From: Vagococcus allomyrinae
Lineage (GTDB): Bacteria; Bacillota; Bacilli; Lactobacillales; Vagococcaceae
Reading direction: 5' to 3'
NCBI RefSeq assembly: GCF_017829975.1
Contig: NZ_JAEEGA010000018.1
Location: 1 to 64,000 of the forward strand
Length of the DNA: 64,000 bases
Shown: positions 53,158 through 63,786 of the stretch, piece by piece
How the letters are laid out: every line of letters begins with the position of its first letter
Numbering within the stretch: position 1 is the stretch's first letter
Notes under the pieces: model-generated
Seen by the model: only the letters and a program-made list of their open reading frames with translations
Told to the model about the DNA's origin: nothing
Databases searched by the model: none
Position numbers and translations under genes: made by a program

Positions 53158-54588
53158 TTAATAGTTCTCCGCTTTGTCATTTATAACAGCCTGTAACACT
53201 CTTCCTAAAAGAAGCCAAAATATAAACGCACCAATTTTATTCACTAAAACAATTTCTGATGAGACGACTGCATTTATACTAATCAATAATGTGATTAAAT
53301 AGAAAACAAAATCAATGCTGTACACAAACTTTCTATCTTTAAACGAATGCAGAAAAATTTTCAACATGTTTAAAATAAAGAAACTAAAGAAAACGATGAA
53401 ACCTAGAATTCCAGTTCCTGTCAGAGTTTGAACAAGGAAACTATGAAGAGATAAGCCTGTTTTGGCAATAACACTGTCTGGAAATTTGTCTTCTGCAAAT
53501 GCTACGATCCCTTCCCTAGACGGGCCGACACCAATTATTTTTTGCTCATTAAAAAGTTTTATACCTGTCTTCCAAATGTTGACTCTCCCATTCGAAACAT
53601 CCTCGCTATTTTCGACATCAGCTCGGCTTAAATCGATTTTTTTAGATATACGATTCTTTTTAATCTTTGAACTATTACCGTCGTTTTCAATCGTCGTTAC
53701 AGACTCTACGATATAGCTTGGTACTGTAATAAACACTTCTCTTATTATTTTTAGCGACACGAACGCACTTAAAAACATGATACCACTCGCAAGGATAGAT
53801 ATCATAAGTTTTTGATACATTTTTTTGTTCTGTTTAAAATTAAACTGATACGTATACATAAATGTAGCGAAAAGCAATACCACATATAATTCCAATAAAC
53901 CTGTTCTGGATCCTGAAAGAACTACAAAGGCCAATTGAAAGATAATATTAATAACAAAAAATATATTTAACGCCAAGCGTTTCTGCTCTTTTTTCTGAAA
54001 TAAATAGTATAAAGATACAGCCACCGTTACCAAACAAATGGTTGCTGCAAAATTGGGGTCAGAAAAAATACCAAATAATCGATTTTCCACAAACCCTAAT
54101 CTTAAAGGATGGAATCTATTTTCCAAAATATAAATATATTCTGTTTGAGTCACAAACATCCCCAAAGATATCGTGACCAGAACGAACCATAATCCAACTA
54201 ACCAATGTAGAAACGTTTTAATCGTGTCTAAAGACTTTGAGTTGTGTCTGGTAAAATTAAAAATGACAAAAAAGTAGATTATCTCATTGAGGATTAATTT
54301 AACATTTGCCGTAAAAGCATATTGATAATTAACTAATGTGGTAATCATCAATATGACCGTGAAAATAATCAACAGCTTGTCATAGGTTAACTTTTTCTTA
54401 TTCTTTAAAAAATCGAAAAAATCATACATCACAAAAAGAATTCCCAAGAATCCTGCTGGAAGTATGAATATGGCGTTAATAACTCCTGGAACGAAACTGT
54501 ACGGACCGATTTCTTTCACTATTAATACAATCCCAAAATAGATAATATAATAGGCTTTTACTTTCTCAACAATATTTTTAAAATTCAC
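53158..54588 (-). CDS. O-antigen ligase/polymerase family membrane protein
   Basis: A 476-residue protein with about 12 helices and a large external loop between about 285 and 375. GRVNIWKTGIKLFNEQKIIGVGPSREGIVAFAE and LSLHSFLVQTLTGTGILG carry the Wzy_C (PF04932) pattern. It joins repeat units or ligates the glycan. Starts with GTG at 54588, 8 nt after GAGG. One of two such proteins here. Confidence 0.85.
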   Translation of the reverse strand: MNFKNIVEKVKAYYIIYFGIVLIVKEIGPYSFVPGVINAIFILPAGFLGILFVMYDFFDFLKNKKKLTYDKLLIIFTVILMITTLVNYQYAFTANVKLILNEIIYFFVIFNFTRHNSKSLDTIKTFLHWLVGLWFVLVTISLGMFVTQTEYIYILENRFHPLRLGFVENRLFGIFSDPNFAATICLVTVAVSLYYLFQKKEQKRLALNIFFVINIIFQLAFVVLSGSRTGLLELYVVLLFATFMYTYQFNFKQNKKMYQKLMISILASGIMFLSAFVSLKIIREVFITVPSYIVESVTTIENDGNSSKIKKNRISKKIDLSRADVENSEDVSNGRVNIWKTGIKLFNEQKIIGVGPSREGIVAFAEDKFPDSVIAKTGLSLHSFLVQTLTGTGILGFIVFFSFFILNMLKIFLHSFKDRKFVYSIDFVFYLITLLISINAVVSSEIVLVNKIGAFIFWLLLGRVLQAVINDKAENY

Positions 54589-54608
54589 ATTCGCTACCTC
54601 TTAACCTT

Positions 54609-55580
54609 TTATTTTTTTAGTACAAGCTTGTATAAACGATTGTACAAATTACCATTCATTAACAATAGTCTCAGAGCCATTCTTTTGGTCAGCGGCACAG
54701 CCTTATTACCAACTATTTTTTCTTCATTATTTTTTATATCATGTCTAATTTTCGTTAAATATTGCTCTCTTTCTGTTTCATTGCCTTTAACAGATGTAAT
54801 TTTATAACCAGTTGATAAGTAGCCATCTGCTAATTTTGAAATAGCTAACGGAAGTAGCTGCGGATAGTCTATCCGTATGCTGTTCAATAAAATTTTTCGT
54901 TGATCAATATTATCATACTGTTTTGAATTGAAATGTTGATAAACAATACTATCAGGATTTTGAAAATAAAAGATTCCCACAATACTGTGATAACTAATTC
55001 TTGACGACGCGTTAACCAATTGATAAGTCGGCATAACATCTTCATAGAGCTTGCCTTCAGGATAAGCTATTTCTTTAAAAAGAGTTGATCGATAGATTTT
55101 ATTCCAAGCATAAAAATCAACCGCCTTTTCCGTGAATAGCTGCTCTATATTTTTTTCCTTATTATCAATAATCCTATCAGTGACTGTTAACTTCGTTGAT
55201 TCTGTTAATGAGCCTTTTTCAATACCAAAAACGGCAATGTCAATTTCGTTCTCAATAAAAAAAGGTATTACTTGAAAAAAAGTATTATCCATAAAATAAT
55301 CATCACTATCTAGGAAAGAAATAATACTTCCACTTGCTTTTTTTAAGCCATAATTTCTTGCGGATGACAAACCACCATTTTCCTTGTGATAGCAAACAAT
55401 TTCAGAACATTTGCTTGCCCAGTCTTCACAAATAGTACTACTAGAATCGGTAGAACCATCGTTAACAAGAATTATTTCCAAATCGTACTGATCACTACTT
55501 TGTTTTATAATACTTTCGATTGCCCTATTCAATGTCTTTTCAACGTTATAAACAGGCACAATTACCGATACTAATGTCAT
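54609..55580 (-). CDS. GT2 glycosyltransferase
   Basis: A 323-residue GT-A enzyme: VSVIVPVYNVEKTLNRAIESI, ILVNDGSTDSS, SFLDSDDYFM (DxD), GKLYEDVMPTYQL. It resembles EpsJ/CpsI-type transferases. Lies 2 bp downstream of another GT2 gene. GGAGAAGA precedes the ATG. Confidence 0.87.
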   Translation of the reverse strand: MTLVSVIVPVYNVEKTLNRAIESIIKQSSDQYDLEIILVNDGSTDSSSTICEDWASKCSEIVCYHKENGGLSSARNYGLKKASGSIISFLDSDDYFMDNTFFQVIPFFIENEIDIAVFGIEKGSLTESTKLTVTDRIIDNKEKNIEQLFTEKAVDFYAWNKIYRSTLFKEIAYPEGKLYEDVMPTYQLVNASSRISYHSIVGIFYFQNPDSIVYQHFNSKQYDNIDQRKILLNSIRIDYPQLLPLAISKLADGYLSTGYKITSVKGNETEREQYLTKIRHDIKNNEEKIVGNKAVPLTKRMALRLLLMNGNLYNRLYKLVLKK

Positions 55581-55582
55581 GA

Positions 55583-56428
55583 TTAATCTTCTCCATGTGT
55601 GATCTTTTTTCTCAAAAGAGTATTATAAAATGTACTTCTCATTTTAGGGGGGATGAGACAAAAAATTGTATGGCCAATAAAGGTAATCCCATAGTCAATT
55701 ATCGAACCAAAACCATTTTTGTAGATCTTCCAACGGCCAACAGCTCCTTGCTTAAAATAAGCAAGTCCACCTCTCCTATTTATCATTTCTTCTCCAGCTT
55801 GGGCGTAGACAAGTGGCTCTAAAATATTAGCTCCCTGAGAACCATTTTTTAACATTCTAACCCAAAGAAAATAATCCTCAAAACCTGGCAGAGGCAGGTA
55901 ATTTCCTGCTTCCAAAACCCTTTCCTTACGATACATGACGGTCATATGATTAAAGGGATTTCTCCTTTTAGAATAGTTTACTATTTCACTGTTCGTTTCC
56001 TTTACTTCTCGTTGACCAATAATATTATCAACCGTGCCTTCAAATTCAACAATGTTGGAACCAACAATTGCTACTTCAGGATGAGCTTGTAAATAAAGAT
56101 ATTCCTTTTCAATCCTATCTTCTCTCATGATATCATCAGTATCCATTCTGGCAACCAAGGAAAAGCTAGTCTTTTGAAGCCCTATCGATAAAGCTTCTCC
56201 AAGTCCATAATTTTTCTCAAGGGGTACTAGCCAAAAGTTATTTGGATATTTTTCTACAGCTTCCGCAATTGCTTGATCTAATTCTTTAGTAAGTGGTCCA
56301 TCCTTAACAAGGACTATTTCTACCGGTAAGAATGTTTGCCGTAAAATACTCTCCATACAAGCATTAAAATTATTGACTGTCTCATTCTTATAAATAGACA
56401 TCAACAAACTCACATTAGCATTTCTCAT
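55583..56428 (-). CDS. GT2 glycosyltransferase (AmsE-like)
   Basis: A 281-residue GT-A enzyme. VSLLMSIYKNETVNNFNACMESIL, LVKDGPLTKELDQAI, ARMDTDDIMREDR (DxD) and a C-terminal GFEDYFLWVRML block. It looks like AmsE/WfgS-type galactosyl- or glucosyl-transferases. It is the first glycosyltransferase gene after the initiating transferase, so it probably adds the second sugar. Confidence 0.87.
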   Translation of the reverse strand: MRNANVSLLMSIYKNETVNNFNACMESILRQTFLPVEIVLVKDGPLTKELDQAIAEAVEKYPNNFWLVPLEKNYGLGEALSIGLQKTSFSLVARMDTDDIMREDRIEKEYLYLQAHPEVAIVGSNIVEFEGTVDNIIGQREVKETNSEIVNYSKRRNPFNHMTVMYRKERVLEAGNYLPLPGFEDYFLWVRMLKNGSQGANILEPLVYAQAGEEMINRRGGLAYFKQGAVGRWKIYKNGFGSIIDYGITFIGHTIFCLIPPKMRSTFYNTLLRKKITHGED

Positions 56429-56485
56429 TTTTTACTTCCTATTCTTCATAAGTACTTTAATAACAAGCCTCAGAGAGAGCTTGGC

Positions 56486-57880
56486 CTAATCACATACTTT
56501 GATTGAGCGTTCAGAAAGTTCTGCTACTGATAAAATAGTAACTGCTTCCTCATCCAATCCCTTTGCAGAAACTTTATCAAATAAAATTTTAACCGTTTGA
56601 ATCATTATCTTCAAATCCAAAATCAATGAATAATTCTTGATATAAAGCAAATCAAAATTCAACTTCGTATTGAAATCTGACGTATACTTACCATATACTT
56701 GTGCATATCCTGTCAAACCAGCTTGAACATTATGTCTAATACTATAAAATGAATTTTCTTCGCAAAATTGATCAACGAAAAAAGGTCGCTCTGGCCGGGG
56801 ACCAACTAAGGACATATCACCTTTTAAGATATTTAACAATTGAGGTAATTCATCAATTCTTAGAGATCTTAAATATTTACCAATGGGGGTAATTCTATTG
56901 TCTTGACTTTTGGCCAAGACCGGCCCAGTACTATCTTCAGCATCAATCTTCATGGTTCTGAATTTTAAAATATTAAATTCTCGTCCGTTTTTAGTAATCC
57001 TCACTTGCTTATAAATCGCAGGACCTTTTGATGTTAATTTTACTAAAACAAAGGTGATTAGAGTAATCGGTGACGTAATAAGTAACAATAATCCCGATAG
57101 AATAATATCAAATAAGCGTTTGAACAAATAGTCTTCAGAAGGAATTCTAAAATCCGACACCTCAACAATACTTTCATCTTCAAAGTTCATCATGTTAGAA
57201 CGCATACCCAATAGTATCGAAAAGTCTGTCTCAACAAACAACTTTTTATCTTGCTTAACGACAAATTCAGCTAGCTTAATCTTTTCAGCTTCCGAGATAT
57301 TATTTGTCAAATAAAAAATATCAATTTCATCGGCATACTTTTTGGCATTTTCAACGAACTCAGAGAACACAACAGTGGTCACTTTATGTTTATTATTTTT
57401 AGATTCTTCAAAGTTTGTCACGGCAACCAGAACATCTTCCATGCTTCCCAAAATCATAATCCGTTTTTCTCCACTTGCCTTCAGGTATAAAGTAAAAATT
57501 AATAACCGCCATAACGACAAAAAGAGAATTCCAACCACAATATTTATTAAGAGTACCGATCTAGGGAATGAGAACCAGCGACCGGCAAAGGTAACCATCA
57601 TCATCACGGCTGTGATTGCTATTTGCGATATAATCGTAATAATGATGATATCGCTCACTGATTTATTATAGAAAACATACACTGAGAAAAACAGATTCAT
57701 GATGACAAATAAGATACCAATCCATAATGCTGATCCCTGATACGAGCTAAAATTATATTTAGGGATAGTTGGACCAAATTTCAAATGAAACGATGCGAGA
57801 ATTGCTAAATTGAAAAACAGTAGGTCTCCTGCGATAGTCATTAATTTTTTAGTTTTACTCCATCCTGCACTTGTGCTCAT
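56486..57880 (-). CDS. WbaP-type initiating sugar transferase
   Basis: A 464-residue polytopic polyprenyl phosphoglycosyltransferase. Four N-terminal membrane helices (about 10-120), a CoA-binding-like middle domain (about 140-235), a fifth reentrant helix (about 265-287) and a catalytic domain with KFRTMKIDAED, RSLRIDELPQLLNILKGDMSLVGPRPERP, HNVQAGLTGYAQVYGKY. It starts the second glycan by moving hexose-1-P to undecaprenyl phosphate. The ATG at 57880 is 13 nt from AAAGGA, which is long; TTG at 57892 is too near. Confidence 0.88.
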   Translation of the reverse strand: MSTSAGWSKTKKLMTIAGDLLFFNLAILASFHLKFGPTIPKYNFSSYQGSALWIGILFVIMNLFFSVYVFYNKSVSDIIIITIISQIAITAVMMMVTFAGRWFSFPRSVLLINIVVGILFLSLWRLLIFTLYLKASGEKRIMILGSMEDVLVAVTNFEESKNNKHKVTTVVFSEFVENAKKYADEIDIFYLTNNISEAEKIKLAEFVVKQDKKLFVETDFSILLGMRSNMMNFEDESIVEVSDFRIPSEDYLFKRLFDIILSGLLLLITSPITLITFVLVKLTSKGPAIYKQVRITKNGREFNILKFRTMKIDAEDSTGPVLAKSQDNRITPIGKYLRSLRIDELPQLLNILKGDMSLVGPRPERPFFVDQFCEENSFYSIRHNVQAGLTGYAQVYGKYTSDFNTKLNFDLLYIKNYSLILDLKIMIQTVKILFDKVSAKGLDEEAVTILSVAELSERSIKVCD

Positions 57881-58047
57881 AGTTATAATCAATTCCTTTC
57901 ATTACGCTCAAGTCACAATGCTGTCAAAACAGTTGCACGATAAGCTACGATATTAACGTTAAATTTAAATGCTGGTCACTTCTAGGTGAGCTACTTAAAT
58001 AATTTACTCAAGTACTTCTCGTTTCCCACTAACCACCTATCAAAAGA

Positions 58048-59250
58048 CTACACTTCTAGCTTAACTTCCTTATTATAGGCAATTAGTTGAGAAATGTAAA
58101 ACACAATAAATGGTAAGATAAACAAGGTTCTAAAATAGAAGAAATTTGCAAAGCCAATTTCAAATAAAAGAAACATAGTAAAAAGAAAACTAGCTAATAG
58201 CCAATTCAAATGTTTTTTCAAAAATCTAAAAAAAGACAAATAAATCAGAATCATCCCCGGCAATGACAGTCTTTGAGCAAAATGAGTAAATCCACAATCG
58301 ATGTAATAGGTTTCCCATATAGACCTATAGCCAGTTCCTTTAAAAGGGTTAGCCATTACTCGATCTATCTGTACCGCAATTGTACCACCTTCTCTAAAAC
58401 GTATCCCCATACCGTTATTACTTGCTTTGTCAAACAAATTTGATTTAAGCACTGAGAATAAATCAAACTTTACACTTAATATAACCCCTAATACAGCGGC
58501 CACTACAAGACCTATAATAAACGTTTTTTTGTTTACCAGATAAAGCATTAATAAGAATAAGCCACTTCCGATAATAAAATAAACATACGATGTCGTTGAT
58601 TTTGTTGCAACTAAGAAGATTAAAAATAAACTTGCAGCAACTGCATTAAAATATTTTCTCGTGACATAAAAAGTTAACATATGCAGTGTGGCAAAAATAA
58701 ATAAGTAGAAGCCTGCTAATGAGTGTGTACCGAATACATTAATTGGTTTCCCTTCTGATAGCATTGTCTGAACTAAACCATCATAAAAAGCTTGATATGG
58801 TCCAATGATGAAATTCGTGAAAAGCTCAATGTGAAGAATTGCCGACAATGACCATAAAATAAAAATAACACTAATTCCATTTAGGGCCCAACGACTATAA
58901 TCCAGTCGACTATTTTTTATGTCTAAGTCTAAACAGAAGATTAATGTCATCATTAAAAAAAGAATGGCATAATAACGATACATTTCAGGTGGATTTTCTA
59001 TATTCTTAGCGCTAGCTGTATAGAAAAGTAGTAGTCCATTTAACAGAACTGCCACTCCTAATTGAACTTTATCCACTTTTTTCTGAATCAGAAACAACAG
59101 TAATAAAAAAGCACCCAAAATCACAAAATAGAAAATCTCATTTCTCATCCACTGACCAACACTTGTTGGCAAAAATAAGCCTACAACTAGCAGCGAGAGA
59201 ACAATACTTTGTGTATTTACATGAAAAAATTTTAAGACTTTGTCAATCAT
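58048..59250 (-). CDS. O-antigen ligase/polymerase-like membrane protein
   Basis: A 400-residue protein with about 10-11 helices. A loop of about 60 residues between helices contains EGGTIAVQIDRVMANPFKGTGYRSIWETYYIDCGFTHFAQRL, similar to the Wzy_C loop (G..P..G.G). Its start overlaps the rmlD stop by 8 bp with AGAGGA upstream. The function (second polymerase or ligase) is inferred from topology and context. Confidence 0.75.
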   Translation of the reverse strand: MIDKVLKFFHVNTQSIVLSLLVVGLFLPTSVGQWMRNEIFYFVILGAFLLLLFLIQKKVDKVQLGVAVLLNGLLLFYTASAKNIENPPEMYRYYAILFLMMTLIFCLDLDIKNSRLDYSRWALNGISVIFILWSLSAILHIELFTNFIIGPYQAFYDGLVQTMLSEGKPINVFGTHSLAGFYLFIFATLHMLTFYVTRKYFNAVAASLFLIFLVATKSTTSYVYFIIGSGLFLLMLYLVNKKTFIIGLVVAAVLGVILSVKFDLFSVLKSNLFDKASNNGMGIRFREGGTIAVQIDRVMANPFKGTGYRSIWETYYIDCGFTHFAQRLSLPGMILIYLSFFRFLKKHLNWLLASFLFTMFLLFEIGFANFFYFRTLFILPFIVFYISQLIAYNKEVKLEV

Positions 59251-60100
59251 GTTTTATTTCCTCTACTTTTTCTTTAAATTCCGCTAAGCCATACTGCCAT
59301 GTTGGAATATTAAATCCAGTTGCTTTAGTCTTACTAAGATCTAAAATCGAATATTGAGGTCTTTTGGCCTTTTGAGGAAAATCGCTTGAGCGTATAGGGG
59401 CAACTTTAACGTCTGAGTCTTTCAATATTTCTACGGCAAACTCATACCAACTACAGCTATTATCATTAGACAAATGATAAATACCATGCTCAGGTTGGCT
59501 TTCCATCAAATGGATCATAAATTCGGCTAAAGTTCTAGTCCAAGTCGGTCGACCAAACTGATCATCCACAATTGTCAATTTGGGGTTCGTTTTAGCTAGT
59601 CTTTCCATGGTATACACAAAGTTATTGCCATATACCCCAAACACCCAAGATGTTCTCACGATATAATAGTTAGAACAAATTGATTGAACAGCTAACTCCC
59701 CTTCATACTTAGCTCGGCCATACTCATTTTGCGGATTAGGTTGATCCAGTTCTGAATATTCCCCTTCTTGTTTTGTTCCATCAAACACATAATCGGTACT
59801 GATGTAAATTAAAGTAGCTCCTACTTTTTCTGAGGCTCTTGCAATGTTCTCTGTGCCTTCAACATTGACCAATTGATTTATTGCTTTCCCTTCATCCTCG
59901 GCCTTATCAACAGCTGTATAAGCCGCACAATGAAAGACATAGGTTGGTTTATTATGTAAAAAGAATACATCGACAGCTTCCTGATCAGTAATATCGAGTT
60001 GTGCTGTATCAGTTCCTAAGTATTCGATCCCTCTTTGATCTAAAAGCACTCGCAATTCTGTGCCTAATTGGCCTTTTGCACCGGTTATTAAAATTGACAC
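59243..60100 (-). CDS. rmlD: dTDP-4-dehydrorhamnose reductase
   Basis: A 285-residue SDR that makes dTDP-L-rhamnose in the last step. ILITGAKGQLGTELRVLL, HCAAYTAVDKAEDE, ISTDYVFDGTKQEGEY, NEYGRAKYEGE (YxxxK), RTSWVFGVYGNNF, DDQFGRPTWT. Length is normal. It is separated from rmlB by a GT2 and a flippase gene, which is unusual but known in Lactobacillales loci. Confidence 0.95.
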   Translation of the reverse strand: MSILITGAKGQLGTELRVLLDQRGIEYLGTDTAQLDITDQEAVDVFFLHNKPTYVFHCAAYTAVDKAEDEGKAINQLVNVEGTENIARASEKVGATLIYISTDYVFDGTKQEGEYSELDQPNPQNEYGRAKYEGELAVQSICSNYYIVRTSWVFGVYGNNFVYTMERLAKTNPKLTIVDDQFGRPTWTRTLAEFMIHLMESQPEHGIYHLSNDNSCSWYEFAVEILKDSDVKVAPIRSSDFPQKAKRPQYSILDLSKTKATGFNIPTWQYGLAEFKEKVEEIKHD

Positions 60101-60111
60101 TTTTTCACTTC

Positions 60112-61350
60112 CTATTTTATAAATATTTTCTTTTGTCGAATGACCATATACATCGATAATGTTGCAATACTTTCTATTAGTATAACATTAATAGCGGCCC
60201 CTATCTCATTAAACAAGGTAATTAGCACAATCGTTGAAACAATGCTCCCTAGGCCACATAAGACATAAATTCTTGAAAGGATTTTTTGGTAACCAAAATT
60301 AATTAATGTCAACACACCATAAATGTTGGCCCATACGGTAATAAGTGGTAAGAACGACATAATTTTTATTAATTGAATTGAATGATTATACTTATCACCA
60401 AACACAATTGGAAATAGAAGATCTGATCCAAACAACAAAATCAAACACCCAACCCCAATGACGATACTCGCATAAACAAACAACTTTTTTATCAAAGTAA
60501 TCGCCTGATCTTTAGATTTTTCTAATGTATGACTAACGTGAGGGTAAACTGCTTGAATAAGCGGATGGACGACACTTGAACATGCCTTAATTATTTTATC
60601 AGCTGCAGAAAAATAACCGACTATCGTATTGTTGGTTAAGAGTCCTAGTATGACGACGTTCCCCGTTGTGTAAAGACTAGTAGACACATTGGATAAAAAG
60701 ATTTCCCAACCTTCTCTCATCTGAGCTTTCACGTCCGTCAAACTTGGTTTAGTAAAAGTAAAATGATACTTCTTAACCATAATAAGAAGTGATACCAACC
60801 CAATTGTGATATATCCTAATGAATTGAATACAGGAACTAATAGATAGTCACTGGGATTGTGAATAAATATAAAGATCGCAATCGTAAAAAAGAGTTTGAA
60901 CGAAATATTTAAAATCGAAATATTTTTCATTTCTTCAATCCCTTGGAAGTAAAATGTGGGAAACAGGACGCTTCCTATAACCATACCGAAGGTTAATAAG
61001 TAAATAAGCGCATCTGAACGAAATTTAGGAACTATCACGATTAACCCCAGTAAGATCAACGCTGACACTAGCAATAGGATGGCCTTGGCCACAAGTGCAT
61101 TCGAAACTATTTTGGATACTTGCTTTTTATCATCTACCACTTTAGCAATATTTTTGGTAGCAATTAAGTTAAACCCATAATCTGTGAATAAAATGAAATA
61201 CTGAATAATCGCTTGGGCAAAGTTTACCAGTCCAAATTTCTCAGCTCCCAAATTATTCATTAAATAGGGCAATGTCAGCAATGGTAAGATGTAATTTAAC
61301 ATTTGGACACTTGCTAAAGAGAAAAAGTTTCCTATAATTTTTTTATTCAT
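60112..61350 (-). CDS. Flippase (polysaccharide transporter, MOP family)
   Basis: A 412-residue membrane protein of about 12 helices. NFFSLASVQMLNYILPLLTLPYLMNNLGAEKFGLVNFAQAIIQYF is the Wzx start; DYGFNLIATKNIAK follows. It is about 70 residues shorter than the other flippases in this window. It lies between rmlD and a rhamnosyltransferase-like GT2, so it may flip a rhamnose-containing unit. Confidence 0.88.
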   Translation of the reverse strand: MNKKIIGNFFSLASVQMLNYILPLLTLPYLMNNLGAEKFGLVNFAQAIIQYFILFTDYGFNLIATKNIAKVVDDKKQVSKIVSNALVAKAILLLVSALILLGLIVIVPKFRSDALIYLLTFGMVIGSVLFPTFYFQGIEEMKNISILNISFKLFFTIAIFIFIHNPSDYLLVPVFNSLGYITIGLVSLLIMVKKYHFTFTKPSLTDVKAQMREGWEIFLSNVSTSLYTTGNVVILGLLTNNTIVGYFSAADKIIKACSSVVHPLIQAVYPHVSHTLEKSKDQAITLIKKLFVYASIVIGVGCLILLFGSDLLFPIVFGDKYNHSIQLIKIMSFLPLITVWANIYGVLTLINFGYQKILSRIYVLCGLGSIVSTIVLITLFNEIGAAINVILIESIATLSMYMVIRQKKIFIK

Positions 61351-61368
61351 AAGATGAGTCTCCTTCTC

Positions 61369-62244
61369 TTATTTTTGATGAGAATACACGCCAAGTTTTC
61401 CATTTTTAGCGTCTCTTTTACCTAAGATAATCGATTGGCACTTTTTGATTTTTTCTTTTTCCAAAAAGATGATTTTTAACCATTCGATTAGTTCCATTTT
61501 TTTATCCAATTGAATCCACTCTTTTTGCGACTCCTTATATCGATTCCAGACAACTCGCCGATTTCTGGTAATATAATAGCGCCGCTGGTAATTGTGATTA
61601 CTGGTCTGCAAGGTTTTCCCCAGTATATGATGAGTGGTTAAATTGCCTAAGCTATGAATCAATTCCACCTTATTTGCTTGAATAATCAATTTCCCCTGCT
61701 GCATTAAATCAAAACAAAAATCAAAATCAACATAATCAATAAAAAGGTCATCATCAAACGTACAGCCTTCTGGAAGACTTGCCATCCTGAGACAATTGCC
61801 GGAGGACATTAATACCGTTGCCTCTCGATAGTCCCCATCATTACTTTCTGGAGATTGATAATCGACCTCCTCCGTAGGATGCCGATAGGTGGGGCCAATC
61901 AAGGTGGGGTAAATTCCCCGGTCCTCATAAAAAACTTGCCCTATCTCTATTAATCTTTTGGTGTACCCCTCAGTAATCAGACTATCCTGATCGAAGGTAA
62001 AAAGATAGTCCACTACTTGGTGGCGAGCCAGCTTTAACCCTTGATTTAAAGCAAACGCAATGCCTTTGTTTTGTTTGTTCATCACAACTTTAATATTGGA
62101 ACCCTTTAGCGATTCGAACTTCTCAACCTGCTCTGGGGTATTATCAGATACTAAGACTTGATCAACTTGAGCAGCAATGGCTTTGATATTTTCAATATTG
62201 GCGTCATCTGGAAAATAAGTTACGATTACAGCTAAGGTCTTCAT
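61369..62244 (-). CDS. Rhamnosyltransferase-like GT2
   Basis: A 291-residue GT-A enzyme of the rhamnosyltransferase type (RfbF/WsaD-like). LAVIVTYFPDDANIENIKAI, VLVSDNTPEQVEKF, FTFDQDSLI (DQD site), NCLRMASLPEGCTFDDDLFIDYVDFDFCFDLMQQGK. It fits between rmlB and a flippase gene. Start ATG at 62244, 2 nt after the rmlB stop codon; a GTG at 62259 is possible. Confidence 0.87.
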   Translation of the reverse strand: MKTLAVIVTYFPDDANIENIKAIAAQVDQVLVSDNTPEQVEKFESLKGSNIKVVMNKQNKGIAFALNQGLKLARHQVVDYLFTFDQDSLITEGYTKRLIEIGQVFYEDRGIYPTLIGPTYRHPTEEVDYQSPESNDGDYREATVLMSSGNCLRMASLPEGCTFDDDLFIDYVDFDFCFDLMQQGKLIIQANKVELIHSLGNLTTHHILGKTLQTSNHNYQRRYYITRNRRVVWNRYKESQKEWIQLDKKMELIEWLKIIFLEKEKIKKCQSIILGKRDAKNGKLGVYSHQK

Positions 62245-62245
62245 C

Positions 62246-63226
62246 TTACAAGCCTGCACGTTCTTTCAACGGTCTCCACCAAGCTTCATTGGCTAGATAC
62301 CATTCAATGGTTTCTACAATCCCTGTCTCAAACGTATAGTCTGGTTTCCAACCTAATTCTGTTTCTAGCTTAGTCGGATCTATCGCATAACGTAAATCAT
62401 GACCTAAACGATCTTCTACATATTTTTTTAAGTCTGAGGACAGGTCTAACTTATCAATAATGATGTCCACAATTTGATTGTTAGTTCGTTCGTTGTGGCC
62501 ACCGACATTATAAACCTCACCTTTGACCCCTTTATGAAGAACTAAATCAATGGCTTGACAATGATCCTGAACATGCAACCAATCCCGAATATTTTCACCA
62601 TTGCCGTAAATTGGCAACTCGTTCCCATCTACCCCGTTCGTGATCATCAAGGGAATTAATTTTTCTGGAAAATGATAAGGCCCATAATTATTAGAACAAC
62701 GGGTAATATTAACGTTTAGGCCATAAGTTTCAAAGTATGAACGGACTAACATATCAGCGCTGGCCTTACTTGCAGAGTATGGACTATTTGGCGCTAAGGG
62801 AGTTTCTTCTGTGAAATAACCTTCTGCCCCTAAGGAACCATAGACTTCATCAGTTGATACTTGTAAATATTTGTTAAGGCCTAACTCTTTGGCCACATTT
62901 AACAAGGCTAAGGTGCCTTGAACATTGGTTTCAACAAAAACTTCTGGATTCAAAATACTTCGATCCACATGGGATTCTGCAGCAAAATTGACAATCGTGG
63001 TAATATCATGTTCTTTTACTAAATGAGTCACTAACTCACGATTAGTGATATTCCCTTGAACAAAAATATGATTGGGATTGTCTTTTACATCATCTAGGTT
63101 ATGGATATTTCCAGCATATGTCAATAAGTCTAAATTAATCACCTTATATGTTGGGTGATTTTTTAAGACGTAATGGACATAGTTACTTCCGATAAACCCA
63201 GCACCACCCGTTACTAAAATATTCAT
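62246..63226 (-). CDS. rmlB: dTDP-glucose 4,6-dehydratase
   Basis: A 326-residue SDR, second step to dTDP-rhamnose. VTGGAGFIGSNYVHYVL, NFAAESHVDRSI, VSTDEVYGSLG, PYSASKASADMLVRSY (YxxxK), TRCSNNYGPYHFPEKLIPLMI, YGNGENIRDWLHVQDHC. It starts with ATG at 63226 overlapping the rmlC stop. Confidence 0.96.
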   Translation of the reverse strand: MNILVTGGAGFIGSNYVHYVLKNHPTYKVINLDLLTYAGNIHNLDDVKDNPNHIFVQGNITNRELVTHLVKEHDITTIVNFAAESHVDRSILNPEVFVETNVQGTLALLNVAKELGLNKYLQVSTDEVYGSLGAEGYFTEETPLAPNSPYSASKASADMLVRSYFETYGLNVNITRCSNNYGPYHFPEKLIPLMITNGVDGNELPIYGNGENIRDWLHVQDHCQAIDLVLHKGVKGEVYNVGGHNERTNNQIVDIIIDKLDLSSDLKKYVEDRLGHDLRYAIDPTKLETELGWKPDYTFETGIVETIEWYLANEAWWRPLKERAGL

Positions 63227-63786
63227 TATTTTGCCTCCCAGATAAAATTATTTTCCGCATCTTTTAATTGTGGATGTTTTGTGTCTTTTTCAGACAAAAT
63301 TCCTTTGTTAATTGGCCAGTTAATCCCTAGATCGGGATCATCGTAGGCGATACCGCGATCGTGTTCTGGCGAATAGAGTTCATCTACTTTATATTCCACG
63401 TTAACATTACCTGTAATCGTACAGAAACCATGAGCAAAACCAGCTGGAACCAAAAGTTGACGATGATTGAATTCACTTAAAATGAACCCTTCCCATTTAC
63501 CATAAGTCGGTGATCCTTTACGCATGTCGACTAACACATCATAAATCGCACCTGTTGTTGCACGGACTATCTTAGTCTGAGCTTTCGGATTTAATTGATA
63601 GTGCATCCCTCGAATAACACCTGGTTCAACCGATAATGAATGATTATCTTGAATAAACTCATGAGTAATGCCTGCCTCAACAAACTTATCCTTTGTATAT
63701 GTTTCCGTAAAAAAACCACGGTGATCGCCAAAAACGGCCGTTTCAATGATTTTAACGTCTTGTAAGCTAGTTTCAATTATTTTCAT
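63226..63786 (-). CDS. rmlC: dTDP-4-dehydrorhamnose 3,5-epimerase
   Basis: A 186-residue cupin epimerase, third step to dTDP-rhamnose. [101 protein letters not shown]. Catalytic His in RGMHYQ. Its ATG overlaps the rmlA TGA. Confidence 0.95.
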   Translation of the reverse strand: MKIIETSLQDVKIIETAVFGDHRGFFTETYTKDKFVEAGITHEFIQDNHSLSVEPGVIRGMHYQLNPKAQTKIVRATTGAIYDVLVDMRKGSPTYGKWEGFILSEFNHRQLLVPAGFAHGFCTITGNVNVEYKVDELYSPEHDRGIAYDDPDLGINWPINKGILSEKDTKHPQLKDAENNFIWEAK